Shown here: piece after piece, positions 1 through 5,731 of the stretch
How the letters are laid out: each line of letters starts with the position of its first letter
Numbering within the stretch: position 1 is the first letter of the stretch
Source: an uncultured Lautropia sp.
Lineage (GTDB): Bacteria > Pseudomonadota > Gammaproteobacteria > Burkholderiales > Burkholderiaceae_E
Length of the DNA stretch: 5,910 nt
NCBI GenBank assembly: GCA_938046755.1
Contig: CALIXC010000132.1
Span: forward strand, 1-5,910
Direction of reading: 5' to 3'
The notes under the pieces: generated by a model
The model's input: the letters and a program-made list of their open reading frames with translations, nothing else
The model's database searches: none
Told to the model about the DNA's origin: nothing
Position numbers and translations under genes: made by a program

Positions 1-930
1 GTTGCCGGTGATTTTGTTTGTGTTGGATATAGTTCTTCGTTTCGGGCGGCTAGTGATAAAGACGTTGCGATTGTTTTGAAAGGTCTTCTTGGTATAGATG
101 GTGGTCCGTCGGTCGCCATAACGATGTTTTCTTGTAACATACGTGATGGTCGGAAAGCGGTTGATCCTTGTCTTTTGGGCGTGGCCTACGAGGTTCTCGA
201 AGCAGCGTTGGTGTCTTGGGTGAGGCGTGAGGTAGGGGCTGGTGTTTCTGCTGGTGTTGACTTTCATTTCAGGCGGGTTATTGAGTTTCTCCTTGGAGGT
301 GGTTCCGGTGTTGATCGGAATATAGCCGAGGAACGCACGCGCCGCATCCTTCGGAATCTGGTTGGTAAGGCGAGATATGTACACCTGTGGCCGATTCTTG
401 ATTTGAGGGAGGGGGTGAAAGCGCTATTTAGGGTTCAACCTATGGTGGCTCTGGATATTCTTGTGGGTGATGATGATGGCGTTGAGGCGCAACGGCGTCG
501 TGCTGGTTTTAAAATAGGTGAGGAGTACAGCTCTCTCTCTGATGTTCCAACAGAGGTGCTTATCAAGTGGTGTCGGGCGGGAGGGGAACATCGTTGGATT
601 CACGTTGTCAGCGTTGTACCTGCGATAGCTGTAGGAGGGGAAGGTAGAAAGTGGCAGTGGTCACCACAGGTCGTCGCCTTGCTAGAGAATACGCCCAGTC
701 CATGTGATGTTGCTGGTGTATTAGTGAAACGGATACCTCCTTCTGTCTGGAATGGATCAGAGGCAGAGGCTATCAGAGAGAGGCTGCCGTTGGTTGATCA
801 GTTGGAAGATATTCTGGATGCGGCATATTCCGATAAGGTTGCAGAATGGCGGAAATGGTTGCAGGACATAATTTTCATTCTGCAAAAGAAGGAGGCGGAG
901 TATCAGGAAAGGGATGCGGGCTTTGAGTAA
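1..930 (+). CDS. 3' part of an unrecognised soluble protein, start outside window
   Basis: The reading frame is open from base 1 to the TAA at 928-930, giving at least 309 residues. The TTG at 76 is only the first start-like codon inside the window and has no good ribosome site, so the gene almost certainly begins upstream. I do not recognise the family. No membrane segment, signal peptide or nucleotide-binding loop is visible in this part. It reads as an alpha-helical, possibly HEAT-like, C-terminal region. A Trp-rich stretch (KWQWSPQVVALLEN) is followed by a segment reading roughly PPSVWNGSEAEAIRERLPL, and the protein ends in a charged helix with the tail ERDAGFE. From memory this kind of tail occurs at the C-terminus of some large accessory-region proteins, but that is only an impression. 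G+C is about half, with many GTT, GGT and GAT codons, unlike the genes downstream. This suggests horizontal transfer. That it is a real gene is likely; its function is unknown. Confidence 0.75.
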   Translation, partial: VAGDFVCVGYSSSFRAASDKDVAIVLKGLLGIDGGPSVAITMFSCNIRDGRKAVDPCLLGVAYEVLEAALVSWVRREVGAGVSAGVDFHFRRVIEFLLGGGSGVDRNIAEERTRRILRNLVGKARYVHLWPILDLREGVKALFRVQPMVALDILVGDDDGVEAQRRRAGFKIGEEYSSLSDVPTEVLIKWCRAGGEHRWIHVVSVVPAIAVGGEGRKWQWSPQVVALLENTPSPCDVAGVLVKRIPPSVWNGSEAEAIRERLPLVDQLEDILDAAYSDKVAEWRKWLQDIIFILQKKEAEYQERDAGFE

Positions 931-1064
931 CTCCGCCAGTCGCAGCAGTCTAGCCTGGTGCGATTTACAATAAGGGAGCATCCAACAACACAAGCCCCGC
1001 GCCAGCCCCCATTTCCGGCTTTCACGCCACCGGGCCCTGGCGCAGCAGCCTACAGGAGCCCCGC
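931..1064. other. intergenic gap with a composition switch, upstream of pepD
   Basis: This 134-base gap separates the lower-GC gene from the GC-rich block. A weak stem (934-939 with 955-960, one G-T pair, 15-base loop) follows the upstream stop codon but has no T-run, so I do not call it a terminator. TACAAT at 966-971 matches the sigma-70 -10 consensus at five of six positions and could belong to a pepD promoter, but no good -35 lies 16-18 bases upstream. The stretch after about 990 is C-rich untranslated leader ending in the pepD ribosome site AGGAG at 1054-1058. I see no tRNA, direct repeat or attachment site. Confidence 0.4.
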
Positions 1065-2519
1065 ATGAGCACGATTCTCGATCTGCAGCCCGCATCGGTC
1101 TGGCACTATTTCCATCAGCTCACGCAGATTCCGCGGCCTTCGCATCATGAGGAAGCCGTTCAGCAATACGTGCTGGACGAGGCGGCGCGGCTGGGCCTGT
1201 CGGCCGAGCGCGATGCGGTGGGCAACATCCGGGTTCGCAAGCCGGCCAGTGCCGGGCATGAAGGGGCGCCGGGGGTGATCCTGCAGGGGCACCTGGACAT
1301 GGTGCCGCAGAAGAATGCCGACAAGGTGCATGATTTCACGCGTGATCCGATCACGACGCGGGTGCATGCGGACGGCCGGGTGACGGCCGATGGCACGACG
1401 CTGGGGGCGGACAATGGCATCGGGGTGGCGCTGATTCTGGCCGTGCTGGCCGACAAGACGCTGGTGCATCCGCCGCTGGAGGCGCTCTTCACGTCGTCGG
1501 AAGAGACGGGGATGGTGGGCGCGAAGGGGCTGCAGGGCGGCTGGCTGAAGGGCCACTACCTCATCAATCTGGATTACGAGGACGAGGGCGAGCTGTGCAT
1601 TGGCTGCGCGGGCGGCGTGGATGGAAGCTACACCCTGCCGTATGCCACGCGGGCGGTGCGGCTGCCGGGTTATCGGCTGATGGTGCGCGGTCTGCGCGGC
1701 GGGCACTCGGGGGTGGACATCCACCGGCTGCGCGGCAATGCCATCCGCATTCTGGCGCAGGTGCTGGTGGCCATCGGGGCCACTCAGATTGCCGACCTGA
1801 GCGGGGGCAATCTGCGCAATGCCATCCCGCGGGAGGCGCAGGCGCTGATCGGCCTGCCGGACGAGGCTGCTGCCACGGCCGTGCGGGAGATGCTGGTCCG
1901 GCTGGCGGCGGAGATCCGTCAGGGGCTTGCGCAGGATTCGCAGGGGCTGGAGCTGGTGCTGGAGCCGGCCGAGGAGGTGACGCAGGTCATCGAGGATGCC
2001 CAGCGGCTGCTGGATGTGCTGCGGGTGCTGCCCAACGAGGTGGATCAGATGAGCCCGTCCATGCCCGGTCTGGTGGAAACCTCCACCAACCTGGCGGCCA
2101 TCCGCTGCAAGGACGGTGCGTTGCACATCAGCTGCCTGCTGCGCTCGTCGTCCGAGCCGCAGAAGCTGGACCTGGCCGACCGGATGGCGGCTGTGGTGCG
2201 GCTGGCCGGCGGGCAGTCCGACTACTCGGCGGATTATGGCGGCTGGCTGCCGAAGCCGGATTCGCCGCTGGTGCGGATCTTCCAGCGCACGGGTGAGCAG
2301 GTCTTTGGTCATCGGCCGCCCCTGAAGGCCATCCATGCCGGGCTGGAGTGCGGCATTCTGTCCACCCATTACCCGCACTGGGAAATGATCTCCTTCGGCC
2401 CGACCATCACGGGGGCGCATTCGCCGGACGAGGCGGTGCAGATCGACACGGTGGGGCGTTGCCATCAGTGGCTGCTGATGTGCCTGCAGGCCCTGGCAGA
2501 GGGGGAGGGGAAAGCCTGA
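1065..2519 (+). CDS. pepD: aminoacyl-histidine dipeptidase (Xaa-His / cytosolic nonspecific dipeptidase), M20 family
   Basis: A cytosolic di-zinc peptidase that cleaves dipeptides, including Xaa-His such as carnosine, to free amino acids. The 484 residues match E. coli PepD (about 485). The expected M20 residues are all visible: metal-binding His76 and catalytic Asp78 in QGHLDMV, bridging Asp116 in GADNGIG, general base Glu146 and metal-binding Glu147 in SSEETGM, Asp170 in LINLDYED, and the last metal ligand His452 in GAHSPDE. The dimerisation (lid) domain inserted between the two catalytic parts carries the conserved RGGHSGVDIH around 211-220. AGGAG at 1054-1058, six bases before the ATG, supports this start. 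It is followed by 281 bases before cstA, so it may be a separate transcription unit, but a dipeptidase beside a CstA-type peptide transporter fits a shared role in peptide use. The family call is very secure; physiological substrates are inferred. Confidence 0.96.
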   Translation: MSTILDLQPASVWHYFHQLTQIPRPSHHEEAVQQYVLDEAARLGLSAERDAVGNIRVRKPASAGHEGAPGVILQGHLDMVPQKNADKVHDFTRDPITTRVHADGRVTADGTTLGADNGIGVALILAVLADKTLVHPPLEALFTSSEETGMVGAKGLQGGWLKGHYLINLDYEDEGELCIGCAGGVDGSYTLPYATRAVRLPGYRLMVRGLRGGHSGVDIHRLRGNAIRILAQVLVAIGATQIADLSGGNLRNAIPREAQALIGLPDEAAATAVREMLVRLAAEIRQGLAQDSQGLELVLEPAEEVTQVIEDAQRLLDVLRVLPNEVDQMSPSMPGLVETSTNLAAIRCKDGALHISCLLRSSSEPQKLDLADRMAAVVRLAGGQSDYSADYGGWLPKPDSPLVRIFQRTGEQVFGHRPPLKAIHAGLECGILSTHYPHWEMISFGPTITGAHSPDEAVQIDTVGRCHQWLLMCLQALAEGEGKA

Positions 2520-2595
2520 CAGAACGGACAGGGCTTTCGAGCCGAATGACCCTGACCGACGCCGCGTTGAATGACGTCGGCATCGGCTGGTGATT

Positions 2596-2611
2596 TGTGG
2601 TGGATGCCACA
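2596..2611. promoter_or_regulatory. CRP/FNR-type palindrome, possible operator
   Basis: TGTGG-N6-CCACA is a perfect 5-bp inverted repeat with the six-base spacing of CRP-family sites (consensus TGTGA-N6-TCACA). It differs from the CRP consensus symmetrically at the innermost base of each half. E. coli cstA is activated by cAMP-CRP, which makes a site here plausible, but the regulator in this organism is unknown. Its centre lies 90 bases from the only consensus -35 hexamer. A weak -10-like TATGAA at 2684-2689 would place the site near -92, but it has no -35 partner. The half-sites also overlap an RNA-level stem (2579-2584 with 2603-2608), so the symmetry could serve another purpose. Confidence 0.35.
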
Positions 2612-2641
2612 TAGGGTTTTCCCTGAAGTGACTGCTGTAGC

Positions 2642-2678
2642 GTGTGCCGGGCGCAGGCCCCCAGGTGGCCCGGTACAC
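2642..2678 (+). repeat. strong stem-loop in the pepD-cstA gap
   Basis: Bases 2642-2652 (GTGTGCCGGGC) pair with 2668-2678 (GCCCGGTACAC) over 11 positions with a single G-U pair, closing a 15-base loop. It is GC-rich and would be stable in RNA. There is no T-run directly after it on either strand, so it is not a standard intrinsic terminator. It could attenuate readthrough from pepD, protect the 3' end of the pepD message, or be part of the cstA leader. Confidence 0.55.
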
Positions 2679-2688
2679 ACGGGTATGA

Positions 2689-2759
2689 ATGTTTGACAAA
2701 ATTGGACGATGTCGTGGAGTGCCTCTTGGGGGCGCGCCACGCAGGCGGTTTTCAAACAT
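2689..2759 (+). repeat. long-range inverted repeat enclosing a second hairpin
   Basis: ATGTTTGA at 2689-2696 is the exact reverse complement of TCAAACAT at 2752-2759. Between the arms, 2713-2725 and 2729-2741 form a GC-rich hairpin (CGTGG with CCACG, then GTGCC with GGCGC, including G-U pairs and one A-G mismatch). In RNA this makes a two-layer structure just upstream of the cstA ribosome site. In DNA the arm centres are 63 bases apart, about six helical turns, which would also suit a looping dimeric repressor. The TTGACA -35-like hexamer overlaps the left arm. Which of these applies, if any, is not decided by the sequence. Confidence 0.4.
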
Positions 2760-2779
2760 CCCGTGCCGATCGCTCCGAC

Positions 2780-2800
2780 GGCGCTGACAAAGGAGGCGCC
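2780..2800 (+). promoter_or_regulatory. hairpin displaying the cstA Shine-Dalgarno in its loop; candidate CsrA/RsmA site
   Basis: GGCGC at 2780-2784 and GCGCC at 2796-2800 are perfectly complementary and flank an 11-base loop containing AAAGGAG, so the ribosome-binding site AGGAGG (2791-2796) lies in the loop and the 3' strand of the stem. The stem ends directly against the ATG at 2801. The loop reads TGACAAAGGAG, close to the CsrA preference for ACARGGAUG with GGA in a hairpin loop. CsrA represses E. coli cstA by covering its ribosome site, so the same control is plausible. Additional GGA triplets upstream at 2704-2706 and 2716-2718 could serve as second sites. Binding itself is inference. 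Confidence 0.4.
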
Positions 2801-4486
2801 ATGAGCGCAGTCACCCTGTTGGTCGCCGGCCTTGCCCTCATGGCAGCCGGCTATTTCGTCTATTCGCGCTTCATTGCGCAGAAGATCCTCAAGCTCGACC
2901 CGAACTACGAGACGCCATCGCATGCCATGCAGGACGGCATCGACTATGTGCCGACCAACAAGTACGTGCTCTGGGGGCACCACTTCACTTCGGTGGCGGG
3001 GGCGGCTCCCATCGTCGGGCCGGCCATTGCGGTCATCTGGGGCTGGCTGCCGGCCTTCATCTGGGTAGTGTGCGGCACCATCTTCATTGCCGGCGTGCAT
3101 GACATGTCGGCGGTGTGGGCCAGTGTGCGCAACCGGGGCCTGTCGATCGGTGCCATTGCCGGGCGGGTGGTCAATGGCCGCACCCGCAGCCTGTTCATGG
3201 TGGTGATCTTCCTGCTGCTGCTGATGGTCAATGCCGTGTTCGGCGTGGTCATCGCGCAGATGATGATCAAGACGCCGTCGTCCGTGCTGCCGGTCTGGGG
3301 CGCGCTGGTGGTGGCCTTCATCATCGGCCAGTGCATCTACCGCTTCAAGATGAACCTGTTCTGGGTGTCGCTGATCGGTGTGGTGGCGCTCTATCTGCTC
3401 ATCTATCTGGGCCCGGTCTTCCCGCTGCGTCTGCCCGAGGACATGATGGGCCTGCCCACCAATGCATGGTGGATCATCCTGCTGTTCGTCTACGCGGCCG
3501 TGGCTTCGCTGCTGCCGGTGTGGATGCTGCTGCAGCCGCGTGACTACATCAACGGCCTGCAGCTCTTCGTGGGTCTGCTGGTGCTGTATGCCGCCATCTT
3601 CCTGGTGAACCCCACCGTGGTGGCACCGGCCGTCAACGAGAACGTGCCGGCCGGCACGCCGCCGATCATGCCGCTGCTGTTCGTGACCATTGCCTGCGGC
3701 GCCATCTCGGGCTTCCATGGCCTGGTCTCCACCGGCACCACCTCCAAGCAGGTGGACCGCGAGCCGGACAGCCGCTTCGTGGGCTACTTTGGTGCCATGG
3801 GCGAGGGCATGCTGGCGCTGGCGGCCATTCTGGTGGCCACGGCAGGCTTTGCCACGCTGGCTGACTGGCAGGCGGTGTATTCGGCCTTCGGCAAGGGCGG
3901 TATCGGCGCCTTCATCGACGGCGGTGCTGCCGTGATGAATGCCGGCATCGGGCTGGATCCCACGCTGTCGGCCACCATGCTGACGGTGATGGCCGCGCTG
4001 TTTGCCGGCACGACGATGGACACGGGGGTGCGCCTGCAGCGCTACATCTTCCAGGAGTGGGGTGAGATCTACAACATCAAGTCCTTCCAGAAGGGCTGGG
4101 TGGCCACGTTCCTGGCGGTGGGCAGCTGCATGCTGCTGGCCTTTGGTGCCGGCGGCCTGAAGGGCGACGGCGGCATGCTGATCTGGCCGCTCTTTGGCAC
4201 CACCAACCAGCTGATGGCGGGTCTGACCCTGCTGGTGGTGACGGTGATGCTGCTGAAGGCCGGTCGCAAGGTGTGGTTCACGCTGATCCCGATGGCCTTC
4301 CTGCTGTTCGTGTCGGTCATCGCGCTGCTGCTGCAGCTGAAGTCCTTCTATGACGAGGGCAACTGGCTGCTGGTGGTGCTGGATCTGGTGATCCTGGCCT
4401 GCTCCATCCTGGCCTCGCTGGAGTGCATCTCGGTGCTCAAGCGCAACTGGTCCGGTCGCAAGGACGGCGATGAAGAAGTGGCTTGA
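2801..4486 (+). CDS. cstA: CstA/BtsT-family carbon starvation transporter (peptide or small carboxylate uptake)
   Basis: An inner-membrane permease of 561 residues with roughly 14 hydrophobic spans. Family hallmarks are clear: GHHFTSVAGAAPIVGPAIA at 59-77, LLQPRDYIN at 243-251, SGFHGLVSTGTTSKQ at 303-317, GTTMDTGVRLQRYIFQE at 403-419 and WPLFGTTNQLMAGL at 462-475. It is shorter than E. coli CstA (about 701) and BtsT (about 716), matching a compact branch of the family. Known members import peptides or pyruvate under nutrient limitation; the substrate here is not readable from sequence. The ATG at 2801 is preferred because AAAGGAGG sits immediately upstream and the protein then starts with a first membrane helix. 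A GTG at 2642 in the same frame would add 53 unhelpful residues encoded by the structured leader. It overlaps the next gene by 17 bases, forming a three-gene operon. Confidence 0.95.
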   Translation: MSAVTLLVAGLALMAAGYFVYSRFIAQKILKLDPNYETPSHAMQDGIDYVPTNKYVLWGHHFTSVAGAAPIVGPAIAVIWGWLPAFIWVVCGTIFIAGVHDMSAVWASVRNRGLSIGAIAGRVVNGRTRSLFMVVIFLLLLMVNAVFGVVIAQMMIKTPSSVLPVWGALVVAFIIGQCIYRFKMNLFWVSLIGVVALYLLIYLGPVFPLRLPEDMMGLPTNAWWIILLFVYAAVASLLPVWMLLQPRDYINGLQLFVGLLVLYAAIFLVNPTVVAPAVNENVPAGTPPIMPLLFVTIACGAISGFHGLVSTGTTSKQVDREPDSRFVGYFGAMGEGMLALAAILVATAGFATLADWQAVYSAFGKGGIGAFIDGGAAVMNAGIGLDPTLSATMLTVMAALFAGTTMDTGVRLQRYIFQEWGEIYNIKSFQKGWVATFLAVGSCMLLAFGAGGLKGDGGMLIWPLFGTTNQLMAGLTLLVVTVMLLKAGRKVWFTLIPMAFLLFVSVIALLLQLKSFYDEGNWLLVVLDLVILACSILASLECISVLKRNWSGRKDGDEEVA

Positions 4487-4736
4487 GGGCTTCAAGGCGT
4501 TCTCGGAAGGGCTGCATGAGTTCTACCATGCGCCCTACCGGCGTACCCTCAGCCGCGCGTACCGGGACGAAAGCGATCTGTTCATGCTGCTGGTGTTTGC
4601 AGAGAGCCTGGGCGTGCCCAATCCCATGACCTGGTATACGCTGGAGCTGCAGCCGCTGCTAATGGAAGAGTTCCACGAGTGGCATACCCGCATGGGCATG
4701 CCGCATTCCCCGCTCGATCGTTTCGGCTGCTGCTGA
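4470..4736 (+). CDS. small CstA-associated protein ending in Cys-Cys (cory-CC-star type)
   Basis: An 88-residue soluble protein with no membrane span or signal peptide. It begins inside the last codons of cstA (17-base overlap) behind AAGGA at 4460-4464. Readable motifs are EFYHAPYRR at 17-25, ESLGVPNP at 45-52, an acidic/His cluster EEFHEWH at 66-72 that includes an E-x-x-H, and the terminal DRFGCC, with Cys87-Cys88 directly before the stop codon. I believe this matches the family that public annotation calls cory-CC-star protein, named for that ending; this is from memory. The function is unknown. The two terminal cysteines could bind metal, be modified or form a disulfide. E. coli CstA and BtsT are each followed by a short YbdD/YjiX protein that also ends in Cys-Cys, so this may be an analogous transporter partner. 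The gene is well supported; any role is inference. Confidence 0.88.
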   Translation: MKKWLEGFKAFSEGLHEFYHAPYRRTLSRAYRDESDLFMLLVFAESLGVPNPMTWYTLELQPLLMEEFHEWHTRMGMPHSPLDRFGCC

Positions 4737-5731
4737 TGGACCGACTGCTGCAATCGCTGCAAGACAGGCCGCTGCTGTTCGTGGGCGGCAAGGGCGGGGT
4801 GGGCAAGACCACCCATGCCGCCAGCCTGGCCTGCCGGCTGGCGGCGCTGGGCCGCAAGGTGCTGGTGGTTTCCACCGATCCCGCCCACAGTCTGGGTGAC
4901 GTGCTGCAGGAGAAGCTGTCGGGCACGGCCCGGGCCCTCGACGACAACCTGTCGGCGCTGGAACTGGACCCGTCGCGGATGGTGGACGAGCACTTCACCG
5001 CCGTGGAAAAGACCATTGCGGCCTACGCTCGACCTGAAATGCTGCCTCGGCTGCGTGAGCACCTGGAGGCGGCCAAATCCTCTCCGGGGGCTGAAGAAGC
5101 TGCCATGCTGGAAGCCATCTGCCGTCATGTGGTGGAGCAGCGCCAGCAGGGTTTCCAGCATCTGGTCTTCGACACCGCCCCCACCGGCCACACGCTGCGG
5201 CTGCTGGAGCTGCCGAAGATGATGGGCGCCTGGACCGAGGGGCTGCTGGCCCAGCAGGGGCAGCAACAGAAGCTGCGCGAGGCCGCGCTGCCGTTCTGGC
5301 AGAAGAGCGGCAGTCGACATCCGTTTTCGGATGAGCTGAAGCAGGAGCGCTGGCGGCAGGCGCTGGATGTTCTGGAGCACCGCCAGAAGCTGTTTGCCGA
5401 GGCAGGCCGATTGCTGACCGATGCAGCGCACACCGCCATCGTGCTGGTGATGGTTCCCGAGATGCTGCCGCTGGCTGAGACGCGCCGCGCCGTGGCGAAG
5501 CTGCAGCATTTCGACCTTCCGTGTCGGCATCTGATCGTGAATCAGATCATTCCTCCCCTGGCCGACGACAACGCCTTCTGGCAGCAGCGACGTGCGCGCC
5601 AGCAGGAGATCCTTTCGCAGGTCCGACGCGACCTGGCCGGGCTGCAGCAGTTCGACTATGCGCTGCAGTCGACCGACATTCGGGGTGTCGAGGCGCTGCG
5701 GCGCTTTGGGGCTGAAGGGCTGATGGCTTGA
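4736..5731 (+). CDS. ArsA/Get3-like P-loop ATPase, single domain
   Basis: A soluble ATPase of 331 residues in the ArsA/TRC40 branch of the SIMIBI (MinD/ParA-like) fold. Visible motifs are the deviant Walker A GGKGGVGKTT at 17-26 (signature Lys19, P-loop Lys24), switch I STDPAHSLGD at 46-55 with the expected catalytic Asp48, switch II DTAPTGHTLRLL at 146-157, VNQ at 268-270 and VPE at 240-242 for base recognition. It is one ATPase unit, about half of E. coli ArsA (583), and would act as a homodimer. The zinc CxxC of eukaryotic Get3 is absent; the only cysteines are 33, 129 and 263. No arsenic gene is nearby, so arsenite pumping is unlikely. The ATG at 4736 shares one base with the preceding TGA, has no clear Shine-Dalgarno and is probably translationally coupled. 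A start at 4679 would only add residues overlapping the previous gene. A partner role with the CC-tail protein or CstA is inferred from the operon. Confidence 0.93.
   Translation: MDRLLQSLQDRPLLFVGGKGGVGKTTHAASLACRLAALGRKVLVVSTDPAHSLGDVLQEKLSGTARALDDNLSALELDPSRMVDEHFTAVEKTIAAYARPEMLPRLREHLEAAKSSPGAEEAAMLEAICRHVVEQRQQGFQHLVFDTAPTGHTLRLLELPKMMGAWTEGLLAQQGQQQKLREAALPFWQKSGSRHPFSDELKQERWRQALDVLEHRQKLFAEAGRLLTDAAHTAIVLVMVPEMLPLAETRRAVAKLQHFDLPCRHLIVNQIIPPLADDNAFWQQRRARQQEILSQVRRDLAGLQQFDYALQSTDIRGVEALRRFGAEGLMA

Larger units (their letters stand above)
2520..2800. other. structured intergenic region and likely cstA leader
   Basis: No credible gene lies here. Moving rightward it contains: GGCT-TTCG-AGCC at 2532-2543; CCGACG/CGTCGG at 2556-2561 and 2575-2580; GGCATC/GATGCC at 2579-2584 and 2603-2608; a CRP-like palindrome at 2596-2611; AGGG-TTTT-CCCT at 2613-2624; a strong hairpin at 2642-2678; an 8-bp inverted repeat at 2689-2696 and 2752-2759; and a hairpin around the cstA ribosome site at 2780-2800. 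None of the stems is followed by a proper T-run, so a factor-independent pepD terminator cannot be called with confidence. A perfect sigma-70 -35 hexamer TTGACA at 2693-2698 has no matching -10 at 16-18 bases, so the cstA promoter position is unresolved. Confidence 0.6.

Noticed and set aside
1595..2296. Alternative + frame open reading frame inside pepD
   Set aside because: It is an Ala/Gly/Arg-rich shadow in a second frame of a GC-rich gene, with no start signal or domain.
2642..2678. Intrinsic terminator of pepD
   Set aside because: The stem is strong, but no T-run follows on either strand.
2693..2721. Sigma-70 promoter for cstA based on TTGACA at 2693-2698
   Set aside because: The -35 hexamer is perfect, but no acceptable -10 occurs at 16-18 bases, so I mention it only as a candidate within the gap description.
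1050..2759. Long minus-strand open frame of 569 codons across pepD
   Set aside because: It is the antisense shadow of a GC-rich gene, with Arg/His/Gln-rich low-information sequence and no recognisable domain, while the + strand encodes a full PepD with all active-site residues.
2642..2800. N-terminal extension of CstA from the GTG at 2642
   Set aside because: The 53 extra residues lack membrane character and family similarity, the GTG lies inside a strong hairpin without a ribosome site, and the ATG at 2801 has an excellent Shine-Dalgarno.
2465..4495. Minus-strand open frame of 676 codons across cstA
   Set aside because: Its His/Gln/Arg-rich translation is typical of the reverse strand of a membrane-protein gene; cstA on the + strand has conserved motifs and a strong ribosome site.
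4679..4735. Earlier start for the ArsA-like ATPase
   Set aside because: The extra 19 residues overlap the conserved end of the 88-aa gene in another frame, and family members begin close to the P-loop, as they do from the ATG at 4736.
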